A stretch of 19,335 bases of DNA from Bacteriovoracaceae bacterium UBA4096 (GCA_002381945.1 DFXY01000055.1:1-19335); one strand, 5' to 3'; shown: positions 1 through 8,433, numbered from the stretch's first letter. Made by a program: numbers and translations. The notes: a model not told the origin generated them from the letters alone.

Positions 1-1289
1 ATCACTTTGCCATCAATATCCGGAGCTTGTCCGGCATGACGACCTTGCAGCAGAAGATCAGTTTCTTCATGAGCGCCTTCAACTAAAACATCAATGACCT
101 GACCTAAGTATGCCTGATTTAATTCCCGGGCAATTTCTCTTTGAGCTTCATAAAGCTGTTCGAATCTTTCATCGATGACTTCTTGAGAAACTTTATCTTT
201 TAGACGCAGGGCCGGTGTTCCTTCTTCATCTGAATATTTGAAAACACCTAAATGGTTGAACCGGGCAGCTTTAACTCCACGAAGTAGAGCTTCAAAATCC
301 TCTTCCGTTTCTCCAGGAAAGCCTACAATAATTGAGGTTCGAAGAACGATACCCGGGATTTTCTCACGCAGGGTTTTAATCTTCTGGTGAATAACTTCTT
401 CAGTCACACGGCGATTCATTCTTTTCAGAACTCCATCGGCAAAATGCTGAACAGGCATATCAAGATATTTCGTAATTTTAGTTGATGAGGCCATGAGATC
501 CATTACATCTTCAGTCAAATCATCCGGGTAGAAATAAAAGACCCGAACCCAATCAATGCCTTCCACTTTCTCTAGTCGAGAAAGTAGTTCATAAATCATT
601 GGATTTTTTCCTTCCGATTTACCGCCGCCTGGAAGATCAACACCGTAATCTGAGAAGTCCTGTGATATTAGATTTAATTCACGAACACCAGTGGCCGCCA
701 ACTGCTCCGCTTCTTTAACTAAGGAATCAACAGTTCGTGAGCGAAGTTTTCCCCGAAGTGTGGGAATAATACAGAAAGTACAATTCCGGTTACAACCTTC
801 TGAAATTTTTAGCCAGGCCATGTAAAAAGGAGAAGTATTTAAGCGGGGATCAAATTCTGTGTGAATATAACGTGGTATTTCCACGAATGATTTCTTTTCA
901 AGTTTTCCTTCTTCCATCGCTTTAAGAAGAGGAACGATTTTATGATATTCACCTGTTCCAATGAACATATCTACTTCGGGCATTTCAGCTTCAAGCTCGT
1001 TGGAATACCGTTGGGCCATACAACCTGACATAACCAGAGCTTTGCAATTGCCATCTTCTTTATAAGAGGCGAGATCCAAAACAGTTTCAATTGATTCAAC
1101 TTTCGCTGCTTCAACAAAAGAGCAGGTATTGACGATTATGACTTCAGCTTCATCAGGGGATTGAGCGACTGTGAAGCCATCAAGCTTCAGATGTCCGAGC
1201 ATTACTTGAGAATCTACTAAGTTTTTTGAACATCCTAGGGATGTAAAGAAAATGGACTTCTCTTGGAATTTTTTTGGTTCAAGATTCAT
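1..1289 (-). CDS. rimO: Ribosomal protein S12 methylthiotransferase RimO, partial (3' end outside window)
   Basis: Radical-SAM enzyme that adds a methylthio group to the conserved aspartate of ribosomal protein S12. About 429 codons are present; the C-terminal end lies beyond the left edge. The N-terminal domain has the motif SLGCSKNLVDSQVMLG (about residues 17-32), typical of RimO rather than MiaB, with cluster cysteines at about C20, C56 and C90. The radical-SAM domain has CNRNCTFC (C166, C170, C173). The last visible residues look like the beginning of a TRAM domain. The ATG start at 1287-1289 has AGGTG about 6 nt upstream. MiaB or MtaB are the alternatives; the SLGCSKN opening favours RimO. 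The gene is divergent from mtgA across a 160-nt gap. Confidence 0.93.
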   Translation of the reverse strand, partial: MNLEPKKFQEKSIFFTSLGCSKNLVDSQVMLGHLKLDGFTVAQSPDEAEVIIVNTCSFVEAAKVESIETVLDLASYKEDGNCKALVMSGCMAQRYSNELEAEMPEVDMFIGTGEYHKIVPLLKAMEEGKLEKKSFVEIPRYIHTEFDPRLNTSPFYMAWLKISEGCNRNCTFCIIPTLRGKLRSRTVDSLVKEAEQLAATGVRELNLISQDFSDYGVDLPGGGKSEGKNPMIYELLSRLEKVEGIDWVRVFYFYPDDLTEDVMDLMASSTKITKYLDMPVQHFADGVLKRMNRRVTEEVIHQKIKTLREKIPGIVLRTSIIVGFPGETEEDFEALLRGVKAARFNHLGVFKYSDEEGTPALRLKDKVSQEVIDERFEQLYEAQREIARELNQAYLGQVIDVLVEGAHEETDLLLQGRHAGQAPDIDGKV

Positions 1290-1413
1290 TAATGGCACCT
1301 ATTTGGAATTAATCTGTTCGTTCTAGAGGATTGCGAAAGAAAAGTCATTCCAATTGCCCCTCTACTCTGTAAAAAATCCACGGTAGATTATCGGCCGTAG
1401 TGCAATATGCCAA

Positions 1414-1442
1414 TTTACGAGACTTCAAGAACGTAATATAAT
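1414..1442 (+). promoter_or_regulatory. Candidate sigma70-type promoter of mtgA, leaderless spacing
   Basis: TTTACG (1414-1419), a 17-nt spacer and a perfect TATAAT (1437-1442). Only 7 nt separate the -10 box from the mtgA ATG at 1450, so transcription should start at or one base before the start codon. No Shine-Dalgarno sequence is present in those bases. The rest of the 160-nt rimO-mtgA gap shows nothing I can name. Confidence 0.6.
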
Positions 1443-1449
1443 CAGTTTT

Positions 1450-2187
1450 ATGGGCTACATAAGAAGTGGATTTGCTAAGGCCAGACCAGCACTCGGAAAG
1501 ATCAAAAAAGTGATCTTATGGGGTATTGCGGGCTTTTTTATCTCTACAAGCCTGACCGTTTTATTTTATCGCTGGATGCCCATCTTCGCGACCCCTTTGG
1601 TAATGATTAGAACCATCGAATATGCTCTGGATGGTAAATGGGTTTCCATTCATAAAGACTGGACCTCGCTGGATGAAATATCCCCCCATCTGCAAAGGGC
1701 CGTCATCGCCTCAGAAGACCCTAAGTTTCTCTCTCACTATGGTTTTGATTTTGAAGCGATTGCCAAGGCCATTGATGCTAACAAACGCAGAAAAATAAAA
1801 ATGGGCGCCTCAACCATTACTCAACAAACAGCTAAGAATGTCTTCCTCTATCCATCCCGCACTTATTTGAGAAAAGGTCTTGAGGCCTATTTTACAGTAT
1901 TGATTGAAACCTTCTGGGATAAACGTCGTATACTAGAAGTTTATTTAAACGTGATTGAATTAGGGCCAGGTGTCTACGGGGCAGAAGCAGCGGCCAATTA
2001 TTATTGGAATAAGCCTGCCAACAAACTCACCCAAGGAGAAGCTCAATTATTTGCCGCCATTTTGCCAAATCCAAGGAGATGGAGTCCAAAAAAACCCACG
2101 AACTTTGTACTCCGACGCAGAAACTTTATCAGGCGTAACCTGGCCCTTCTAGGACATCATTACTTCATGCCCTTAACTGATTCGTAG
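1450..2187 (+). CDS. mtgA: Monofunctional biosynthetic peptidoglycan transglycosylase
   Basis: GT51-family glycosyltransferase that polymerises lipid II into glycan strands at the periplasmic face of the inner membrane. One membrane segment lies at about residues 21-42. The GT51 motifs follow in order: EDPKFLSHYGFD (89-100, catalytic Glu89), GASTITQQTAKN (119-130), RKGLE (141-145, second Glu145) and RRILEVYLNVIELGPGVYGA (159-178). At 245 aa with no transpeptidase domain it matches MtgA rather than a class A PBP. The ATG at 1450 has no Shine-Dalgarno sequence and lies 7 nt after a TATAAT box, so the mRNA is probably leaderless. The gene stands alone, with 63 nt to the next gene. Confidence 0.93.
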   Translation: MGYIRSGFAKARPALGKIKKVILWGIAGFFISTSLTVLFYRWMPIFATPLVMIRTIEYALDGKWVSIHKDWTSLDEISPHLQRAVIASEDPKFLSHYGFDFEAIAKAIDANKRRKIKMGASTITQQTAKNVFLYPSRTYLRKGLEAYFTVLIETFWDKRRILEVYLNVIELGPGVYGAEAAANYYWNKPANKLTQGEAQLFAAILPNPRRWSPKKPTNFVLRRRNFIRRNLALLGHHYFMPLTDS

Positions 2188-2238
2188 TAATTTTTACAAG
2201 ACTTTAGCCTTTTTACCCTCGGCCTTCAAAATCTACCT

Positions 2239-2244
2239 TATTAT
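2239..2244 (+). promoter_or_regulatory. Candidate -10 element for the small secreted protein gene
   Basis: TATTAT ends exactly 6 nt before the ATG at 2251, the spacing expected if transcription starts on the A of the start codon. No good -35 box sits at 16-18 nt; TTTACC is 21 nt upstream. No Shine-Dalgarno sequence is visible. Read-through from mtgA is an alternative source of transcripts. Confidence 0.35.
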
Positions 2245-2250
2245 TCTCTC

Positions 2251-2661
2251 ATGAAATTTTTATGCCTAGGCTTGTTGCTGTTGTCATTCAACAGTTTTGC
2301 CGGAACTGTGGCCAATTGTGATGTCGTAAACGGCATTTACAATAATAGCCAGGCCTCTTTAATTAACCTGAAATTTGAGACAATTGTCGATGTCTTCACC
2401 ATAAATAATGCTCAAACATTAACCATGAATTTAAATGGTAAAGAGCTTCGTTTTCTTCGATCAGACTTAACTGTTCGGCGACAGACAAAACTCATTTATT
2501 TAATGCGAGAAAACGGAAAGGTTAAGCGTGCAATTAATATCATGCTCGACCGCACTCCCAAGGAAGCCTCAGCCGAAAAAGAGTTTTATGGAAATATGGT
2601 CATATCACCGGAAAATGAGAATGAGAGTAATCTATTCTACAACTTCTATTGCCGCTTTTGA
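2251..2661 (+). CDS. Small secreted protein of unknown function
   Basis: I do not recognise the family of this 136-aa protein. Residues 1-17 form a typical Sec signal peptide: one Lys, a leucine-rich core and SFA before a probable cut at A17/G18. Cys5 lies in the signal core and is not a lipobox. The mature part has two cysteines, C23 and one three residues from the C-terminus (FYCRF), which could form a disulfide joining the ends of a small beta-rich domain. That fold is inference. The ATG is placed by the signal peptide; there is no Shine-Dalgarno sequence, and a TATTAT box lies 6 nt upstream. The last 16 nt overlap convergently with the 3' end of nadB. Confidence 0.75.
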   Translation: MKFLCLGLLLLSFNSFAGTVANCDVVNGIYNNSQASLINLKFETIVDVFTINNAQTLTMNLNGKELRFLRSDLTVRRQTKLIYLMRENGKVKRAINIMLDRTPKEASAEKEFYGNMVISPENENESNLFYNFYCRF

Positions 2662-4232
2662 CCTTTTAGATAAAAGCATCCCACTGACTCTTTATTACGA
2701 AGAGAAGCATTCAGAACCATAAAGGCCACTTCCACCCCATTTCTAAGGCCAATAAGTTCATCATGTAGCTGGGCATTCTTATAAAATTTTGAAATTTCAT
2801 CTTGAAGTTCAATGAACATTGCCCGGGCGCGGTTTAACCGATTTTGCGAACGAGAGAGACCTACGTAGTTCCACATCGTTTGCTTTAGTGTCATCTGGTC
2901 CTGAGTGATCAAGGCCAAATCAACTTCTTCTTCGGCCTGAGTCCAATCTTTGATTCGATCATGATCGTAATTTTTAACTTCATCAATATAGGTCAGTATA
3001 TCTTCGGCCGCAATATAGCCCCAGGTTAATCCTTCCAGTAATGAAGTTGATGCCAGACGATTGGCCCCATGAAGGCCAGTGCACGCCACTTCTCCCACAG
3101 CATAAAGCTTTTTAAGATTGGTTCGTCCCTTAATATCTGTTTTTACTCCACCACAGGTGTAGTGAGCGGCAGGGACTACCGGGATGGGAACTTTCGCCAT
3201 ATCCACCAGATTCTCAAGGCAATAGGCATTGATTGTCGGAAAACGTTCTCTAAGATAACTTTCATCTTTATGAGTGATATCCAGGTAAACACAATCTTCT
3301 TTTGCAGCAATCATTTCTTCCAGGATGGCCCGGGCGACAACATCACGCGGAGCGAGCTCCGCATCCGGATGATACTTCTTCATAAAGGGTTCGCCCTTGG
3401 AATTAATCAGGCGACCACCTTCTCCACGAACTGCTTCTGAGACTAGAAATCGTCGATGAGAAGATCGATTGTAAAAAGTTGTTGGATGGAACTGTATGAA
3501 TTCCATATTGGTGACATACGCTCCGGCCCGATAGGCCATTGCATGACCATCTCCACGAGCACCTTCAGCATTTGAATGGTGAAGATAAAGTGCCCCAATG
3601 CCCCCGGTTGCAAGTACTGTTATTTTAGATAGAACCTTACGCACTTCTTTGGATTTTTGATCCAGTATATAAGCTCCCAGCACCTGATTTTCTTCATAAC
3701 GTTGAGTTATATCCACACCGTGATGATTAGGTGTGATCAAATCAATGGCAGTATGAGAAGTCAGGAACGTAACATTAGGAAAAATCTCTACATTTGCCAG
3801 ATAATTAAGGAGAGCAAGCTGAATGGCCTTACCAGTCATATCTCCTTTATAAATAATTCTTTCACGAGAATGAGCAGCTTCTCTGGTGAAGAGCAGTTCC
3901 CCTTCTGCATCCTTGGCAAACTCAGTGTTTGATTTATGAATAAGAAGTTCATCTATTATTTCAGCTGAGCGGGTAGCTAGCACTTTAGCGGCTTCAACAT
4001 TCGAAGTGAATGCGGAAGCTTTCAGAATATCCTGAATTAAATCTTCTTGATCATTCAAATCTTTAGGGCTGTAGATAATTCCACCCTGGGCCCAGAAAGT
4101 ATTGGTGATTTCAGGACGTTTCTCGCGGGTCACAATCGTCACATTGGCCTTACTTTCAGCAAGCTTAATCGCTGTAGCAAGTCCTGATATACCGGTACCG
4201 ATAATTAAAACGTCAGTATTAAAATCTTTCAT
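2646..4232 (-). CDS. nadB: L-aspartate oxidase
   Basis: FAD enzyme that oxidises L-aspartate to iminoaspartate, the first step of de novo NAD synthesis; NadA then makes quinolinate. At 528 aa it has the usual length. The FAD-binding GTGISG is at 12-17. TFWAQGG (45-51), LFTREAAHSRERI (114-126), ARGDGHAMA (225-233), QFHPTTF (247-253), RGEGG (269-273), PRDVVARAI (295-303), HYTCGG (357-362) and GANRLAST (389-396) are characteristic of NadB. Residues matching the known active-site Glu, two His and Arg are E118, H249, R296 and H357. The ATG at 4232 overlaps the nadC stop as ATGA, so the two are translationally coupled and nadC comes first. nadA is not in the window. Succinate dehydrogenase flavoprotein is a relative but fits less well. 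Confidence 0.95.
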   Translation of the reverse strand: MKDFNTDVLIIGTGISGLATAIKLAESKANVTIVTREKRPEITNTFWAQGGIIYSPKDLNDQEDLIQDILKASAFTSNVEAAKVLATRSAEIIDELLIHKSNTEFAKDAEGELLFTREAAHSRERIIYKGDMTGKAIQLALLNYLANVEIFPNVTFLTSHTAIDLITPNHHGVDITQRYEENQVLGAYILDQKSKEVRKVLSKITVLATGGIGALYLHHSNAEGARGDGHAMAYRAGAYVTNMEFIQFHPTTFYNRSSHRRFLVSEAVRGEGGRLINSKGEPFMKKYHPDAELAPRDVVARAILEEMIAAKEDCVYLDITHKDESYLRERFPTINAYCLENLVDMAKVPIPVVPAAHYTCGGVKTDIKGRTNLKKLYAVGEVACTGLHGANRLASTSLLEGLTWGYIAAEDILTYIDEVKNYDHDRIKDWTQAEEEVDLALITQDQMTLKQTMWNYVGLSRSQNRLNRARAMFIELQDEISKFYKNAQLHDELIGLRNGVEVAFMVLNASLRNKESVGCFYLKGQKRQ

Positions 4233-5134
4233 AGAGTTTTGAATTTAAGAGAAAGATCTACTCTGGGAGCTGAGTACGTAATTGAACCCATACTTAGAGC
4301 ATCTACCCCTTCCAATAAGTAATGTTCCATGCTGGCCAGATTAAGACCGCCAGAAACTTCGAATGTCATTCCTGATTTTTTAATTTTTACGGCTTCTTTA
4401 ACCAGTTCAGGAGAAAAATTATCCAACATCACATGAGAGCATCCTAAAGTGATGGCTTCACCTAATTCTTCTAAAGAATGAATTTCAACTACGATATTGT
4501 TGTAGAAAACACCCTGATCCTTGAAAAACTTAAGAGCGCCGGAAAGGCCTCCCAGAGAGGTTTTATGATTGTCTTTGATCATCCAGGTATCGGATTGACC
4601 GAGACGATGATTAAATCCACCACCCATTCGGACTGCGTATTTTTCCAAAGTGCGAAGACCAGGTGTTGTTTTTCTCGTGTCTAGAATTTTAATATCTTTT
4701 GGTTTTGCTTTTACTACATGTTTTTCAGTCCATGTCGCAATGGAACTTGCATGCTGAACTAAATTCAGGGCCAATCTCTCTCCTGTCACCGCTAAATTAA
4801 ATGGCATTGTTTCAGGAAACTCAATAATGGTTCCAGCTTCCAGCTTCTTCCCCTCATATTCATTTAAAAAAGAAAAATGATTATCGGATCCAAGGGCCAT
4901 GAAAGTGGCAGCAAGATAGCCTGTCCCTACCAGAATAAGCGGCGACTTCACTTTTAATTGAAGTCTCACTGCATGGGTAGGCAATGATCGGGTGTAGTGA
5001 AAGTTTCGGGTTAAGTCATCTTCTTCCAACCAACTCTGTATTTGGGGAAGAAGACTCTTGATGCTCATTTCCATCATGGCGATTAAGTACTCCTTTTCTT
5101 TCCGAGAAGCAAGGAAATCCATTTTACACAGCAC
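4229..5134 (-). CDS. nadC: Nicotinate-nucleotide pyrophosphorylase (quinolinate phosphoribosyltransferase)
   Basis: Converts quinolinate and PRPP to nicotinate mononucleotide, the third step of de novo NAD synthesis and a partner of the downstream nadB. Family motifs: ERLALNLVQHASSIATWT (119-136), the phosphate-binding DTRKTTPGLR (152-161), GGGFNHRLG (171-179), KDNH (187-190), then MLDNF, EVSGG and MGSIT towards the C-terminus. The 301-aa frame begins with GTG at 5134 and an ATG follows four codons later at 5122. Neither has a convincing Shine-Dalgarno sequence. The GTG sits 6 nt after a weak -10-like TAAAGC with TTGGGT 17 nt further upstream, so a leaderless GTG start is possible; the ATG would give 297 aa. 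Confidence 0.93.
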   Translation of the reverse strand: MLCKMDFLASRKEKEYLIAMMEMSIKSLLPQIQSWLEEDDLTRNFHYTRSLPTHAVRLQLKVKSPLILVGTGYLAATFMALGSDNHFSFLNEYEGKKLEAGTIIEFPETMPFNLAVTGERLALNLVQHASSIATWTEKHVVKAKPKDIKILDTRKTTPGLRTLEKYAVRMGGGFNHRLGQSDTWMIKDNHKTSLGGLSGALKFFKDQGVFYNNIVVEIHSLEELGEAITLGCSHVMLDNFSPELVKEAVKIKKSGMTFEVSGGLNLASMEHYLLEGVDALSMGSITYSAPRVDLSLKFKTL

Positions 5135-5204
5135 AAGAAAGCTTTAATCATTACTTGGACTTAACCCAAAAATCTTAGGCATGAGGCCTGCTACGGTCTA
5201 GGTC

Positions 5205-6344
5205 ATGAATAAACCATGGCTTCTCACGATCTTAACCATTTCTTTTCTCTTTTTGACATTGCTTAAGGCCCATGAGCTAAGAAGCCTTAAGCCTTATTTT
5301 AAAGGTGAGGGGGTCATTAAACTCAAGAGCTTCGAAAATGCTCGCCAAAAAGTCTCCCGTGAAGATCTGGATATTCTGAAACTTTGGGAATCTATTCTTA
5401 CAGGCCGGGCAGCACCACTTTCTAGATGGATGAAGGAGCACTACCGAAATCTCGGACTAAATCATTTATTTACACCATCAGGTTTTCATCTCAGCGCGGT
5501 TCTGATGCCCGTTCTCAAGATAGTCGGAAAAAAATATCATCTCTTACTGCTCCTTCTGCTGGGAGTGGGTTTATGCTTTCTGCCCGGGCTTACAGCTTTG
5601 AAGCGAATGTTACTTATTAAATCTCATCAAAAATTACTGGGTCTGAAACTGGGTTTTGCCGTTGCACTTGTTATGGATATATTTTTTGGAACCTTCCAAA
5701 GCAGTGCCTTGAGTTTTACATATAGTTTTCTTTTCCTGGGTATCATTTATTCGGGAGTTCAAGGTCTGGGTCTTATTATCTGGTTTTTCATTGCACAGAT
5801 TCTATTGGCCTATTTTCAAAATGCTGATATTTCAATTCTGCTTTTAATCTTTTCTCCTATATTGAATCTGGGATTCTCAATTCTAATGCCCTTACTCTTT
5901 ATACTTTCTTTTCCTCTCTGGGACTGGCAATTGACTATCGGAATCACTCTCCTGAAACTTATTCAAGCAGTGGTAGAATTGTTTTCATCCCTGACTCTAA
6001 ATTTCCCCTTAATTGAAACCAACATCGTTCTTCTTTTGATTGTAATCTTTCTGCTTACCAGAAAATTAACCCCGATTTGGATACTGACCCTACTGTTTTG
6101 TACTAGTTTGAATCTGGATCGTGAGCGAAGTCCAGGGGTCGCAACGAATGAATTCGTTCCTCAAGGACAACACCTGAGTACCTATTACGACGAGAAACAT
6201 GTGAAAGTGAAATTTAGTGATGGAAACTGTAGATTAAAATTGGTGAGGGGATTTTGGTGGGAAAACTGCTCCCCCTCAAGGAGAGGGAGCAGACAAAAAA
6301 AATTAAAAATTAAGAAACTTTCATATCGTTCATCAAAGACTTGA
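5205..6344 (+). CDS. ComEC/Rec2-related membrane protein, channel core only
   Basis: A very hydrophobic 379-aa protein with about eight membrane segments. The stretch LGLNHLFTPSGFHLSAVL (83-100) matches the ComEC/Rec2 hallmark (usually GLxHLLAxSGLHxxLV), preceded by a matching amphipathic region (RAAPLSRWMKEHY, 68-80). ComEC forms the inner-membrane channel for single-stranded DNA during natural transformation. Here both the N-terminal OB-like domain and the C-terminal metallo-beta-lactamase domain of full ComEC are missing, so DNA transport is not assured. The basic tail, about residue 350 on, is read through the tig terminator hairpin and 35 nt into the tig 3' end, and may be unstructured. 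The ATG at 5205 has a poorly spaced AGG. The gene is divergent from nadC and convergent with tig. Confidence 0.6.
   Translation: MNKPWLLTILTISFLFLTLLKAHELRSLKPYFKGEGVIKLKSFENARQKVSREDLDILKLWESILTGRAAPLSRWMKEHYRNLGLNHLFTPSGFHLSAVLMPVLKIVGKKYHLLLLLLLGVGLCFLPGLTALKRMLLIKSHQKLLGLKLGFAVALVMDIFFGTFQSSALSFTYSFLFLGIIYSGVQGLGLIIWFFIAQILLAYFQNADISILLLIFSPILNLGFSILMPLLFILSFPLWDWQLTIGITLLKLIQAVVELFSSLTLNFPLIETNIVLLLIVIFLLTRKLTPIWILTLLFCTSLNLDRERSPGVATNEFVPQGQHLSTYYDEKHVKVKFSDGNCRLKLVRGFWWENCSPSRRGSRQKKLKIKKLSYRSSKT
6266..6292 (-). terminator. Intrinsic terminator of tig
   Basis: On the minus strand, 18 nt after the tig stop codon, CTGCTCCC pairs perfectly with GGGAGCAG (8-bp stem, 11-nt loop that can pair further), followed by TTTTCCC. 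The U-tract is short. On the plus strand the hairpin is followed by A-rich sequence, so it serves tig only. It lies inside the 3' coding end of the convergent ComEC-like gene. Confidence 0.7.
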
Positions 6345-7593
6345 AAGTCTTCTCTTCACGAATCGCATACATCAGATTGCGTTTAACATTCTCATTTGAT
6401 TTATAGAATTTAGCGATCTCTTCTTTCTTCATGCCTGACTGAGCAACCATCTCGTCGATTTTTGCATCAAGATCGGCTTCAGTTGCCTCAATGTTATATT
6501 TTTTAGCAAGTTTATCCAGAACAAGACCTGAACGAACCTGGAAGAGAGCTTTAGAAGTAACATCTGCATCCCAACGCTCGAAATAAAGTCCGATCATCTG
6601 ATCGTTAAAGCCCTGCTGCTTTAATGTGCGAGTAAGCTCTTCTTTAACTGATTGCTTCTGATCATCAACCAATGCTTTAGGAACATCAAAAGTATTTTCA
6701 GCAATAAGCTTCTCAAGAATTTCCTGTTGAAGTTTTTGAGTTACTTCACGCTTCTTCTGAGTTGCCATTCTTTCTTTATTTTTAGCTTCAAAATCAGCTA
6801 CTGATTCGAAACCAAACTCTTTAGCAAGCTCATCAGTTAATTCAGGGAAATTCTTTTGTTTAATTTCAAGAAGCTCTACATGGAAAGTAACCGGAGCATT
6901 CTTAAGATCTTCTTCGTGGTAATCAGCCGGGAAAGTGACTTTAATATCTTTCTTTTCACCTTTCTTCATACCCATCATGCCGTCTTCAAAACCAGGAATG
7001 AACTGACCAGAGCCCATTTCCAGCATATATTCCTGAGCTTTCATATTATCCGGCTTAGAACCGTCTGCTTTTTCGCCTTCAAAGTTGAAAACCGCGAAGT
7101 CACCTTTAGCTAACTTATGATCAGCATCTTGAACTTCTGCTACTTCAGCTTTACTTGAAAGATAGTTCTTCTTTAAAGTCTGATAGTCTTCATCTGAAAC
7201 GACTTCAGATTCTTTTTTGAAAGTTAATTTTGAATAGTCCTTGATTTCGAAGTCAGGAATAATTTCTACAGTTGCTTCAAAGGCAACAGTCTTACCAGAC
7301 TCATATTTTGTATTATCAAATTGTGGGTATCCAACAGCACGAATGTTTTCTTTCTTAACTGCTTGGTAATACTGATCAGAAATAAAACGATAAAGAGCAT
7401 CGTTTTCAACTTGTGGTCCAAACATTTTTTGAACCATCTCAAGTGGAGCTTTACCTTTACGGAAGCCTTTAAGATTTGAGCTGGCCTGTTTAGCAGCAAG
7501 GGCCTCTTTGATTTCTTTCGTAAGATCAACCTTATCGAAATTGAATACTAATTTCTTAGTACAGCCGTTAACATTTTCAATTGTGTAAGACAT
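6310..7593 (-). CDS. tig: Trigger factor, ribosome-associated chaperone and peptidyl-prolyl isomerase
   Basis: Binds near the ribosomal tunnel exit and shields new chains. At 427 aa it has standard length and domain order: ribosome-binding domain with the GFRKGKAP loop (43-50); FKBP-type isomerase domain at about 160-245 (GDFAVFNFEG, MLEMGSGQFIPGFEDGMMGMKKGE, VTFHVELLEIK); then the helical SurA-like chaperone arms rich in Lys and Glu. The ATG has a modest AAGAGAG upstream. The gene lies 72 nt after truA with a possible promoter of its own and ends at a hairpin terminator, so it may be a separate unit. clpP and clpX, frequent neighbours of tig in other bacteria, do not follow. Confidence 0.96.
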   Translation of the reverse strand: MSYTIENVNGCTKKLVFNFDKVDLTKEIKEALAAKQASSNLKGFRKGKAPLEMVQKMFGPQVENDALYRFISDQYYQAVKKENIRAVGYPQFDNTKYESGKTVAFEATVEIIPDFEIKDYSKLTFKKESEVVSDEDYQTLKKNYLSSKAEVAEVQDADHKLAKGDFAVFNFEGEKADGSKPDNMKAQEYMLEMGSGQFIPGFEDGMMGMKKGEKKDIKVTFPADYHEEDLKNAPVTFHVELLEIKQKNFPELTDELAKEFGFESVADFEAKNKERMATQKKREVTQKLQQEILEKLIAENTFDVPKALVDDQKQSVKEELTRTLKQQGFNDQMIGLYFERWDADVTSKALFQVRSGLVLDKLAKKYNIEATEADLDAKIDEMVAQSGMKKEEIAKFYKSNENVKRNLMYAIREEKTFKSLMNDMKVS

Positions 7594-7631
7594 AGAATCT
7601 CTCTTTTCTAGAGTGAAAATAAATGAATAGT

Positions 7632-7660
7632 GTTTTTAACACAAAGAGAGAATTTGTCAA
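7632..7660 (-). promoter_or_regulatory. Possible promoter of tig
   Basis: In the 72-nt truA-tig gap the minus strand has a perfect -35 TTGACA (7655-7660). At 17 nt the -10 position reads AAAAAC (7632-7637), a poor match, and TTAAAA is at 15 nt. A GTGTT-AACAC inverted repeat overlaps the -10 area (7630-7642). The -35 is convincing, the -10 is not. Confidence 0.35.
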
Positions 7661-7665
7661 AAGAA

Positions 7666-8433
7666 TCAGTAATTGACGCGAACCATATAAAGCCCATTTG
7701 GTGGGGCCACTGGCCCTAACCTTCGAACTTTTTCAGGCCCTAAGGCAGATTTTAGATCTTCTAAAGTGATTTTGCCTCGCCCAATGTTCCAAAGGGCCCC
7801 CATCAAAAGCCTTACCATTTGCTTTAAAAAACCATTTCCAATAATCCTAAGAACATAATGGGAAGGTAGCATCCAATCATTCTGAGCGACTTCCAGGATT
7901 TCACACTCATAGATTTCCCGAATGTTGCTCGCAACTTCCGTGCCTTCACAATAAAAATTTGTAAAGTCATGACTACCGATAAGAATTTTGCAGGCCGCTC
8001 GCATTTTTTCTATATCAAGTTCAAAAGGATGATTAGTAATAAGATCATTCTGAAAAGCAGTGAAAGTGCGCGTACAGGTAAAACGGTAATGATATTCTTT
8101 AGATTGGGCATGAACAGTTGGAAAGAATTCCGCATCCGATTTTTCAGCAGATAAAATTCTAATATCGTCCGGAAGGTTAACGTTTAAGGCCCTAACCAAA
8201 TTCTCAGGTGCAATTTCCAGCGGAATTCCCACCTTGGCAACCTGACCTAATGCATGTACCCCAGCATCAGTCCTCCCAGCTCCCAGACTGCGAACTTCCT
8301 GGGACTTAGAAATAACTCTTAAGGCCCGATTAAGTTCACCTTGAACGGTTGCTCCGGCACTCTCCGGCTGTATTTGCCAGCCTAAATACCGGGTCCCCTT
8401 ATACTCTAAAATTAGTTTATAGTGATGAATCAC
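7666..8433 (-). CDS. truA: tRNA pseudouridine(38-40) synthase TruA
   Basis: Isomerises uridines 38-40 in the anticodon arm of tRNAs. The 255-aa protein has the TruA signature GAGRTDAGVHALGQ (51-64) with catalytic Asp56, the N-terminal strand YKGTRYLGWQ (11-20) and the C-terminal FLKQMVRLLMGALWNIGRGK. The start is a GTG at 8433, 17 nt inside the 3' end of pssA, which implies translational coupling; a GAGAG element lies upstream. It is the last gene of the tightly packed pyrH-truA run. Confidence 0.95.
   Translation of the reverse strand: MIHHYKLILEYKGTRYLGWQIQPESAGATVQGELNRALRVISKSQEVRSLGAGRTDAGVHALGQVAKVGIPLEIAPENLVRALNVNLPDDIRILSAEKSDAEFFPTVHAQSKEYHYRFTCTRTFTAFQNDLITNHPFELDIEKMRAACKILIGSHDFTNFYCEGTEVASNIREIYECEILEVAQNDWMLPSHYVLRIIGNGFLKQMVRLLMGALWNIGRGKITLEDLKSALGPEKVRRLGPVAPPNGLYMVRVNY

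Noticed and set aside
1303..1353. Inverted repeat TTGGAAT...ATTCCAA in the rimO-mtgA gap, considered as an operator
   Set aside because: Seven-base arms 37 nt apart in AT-rich DNA are likely by chance, with no second copy elsewhere in the window.
2664..2677. CTTTTAGATAAAAG after the small secreted gene, considered as a terminator
   Set aside because: The stem is all A/T except for its ends, no T-tract follows, and it lies within nadB coding sequence.
3069..3440. Plus-strand frame of 123 codons opposite nadB
   Set aside because: nadB is strongly conserved here, and the opposite translation has no features of a real protein.
7630..7642. GTGTT-TTT-AACAC in the truA-tig gap, considered as a terminator or operator
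   Set aside because: A 5-bp AT-rich stem is too weak for a terminator, and there is no second copy to support an operator.
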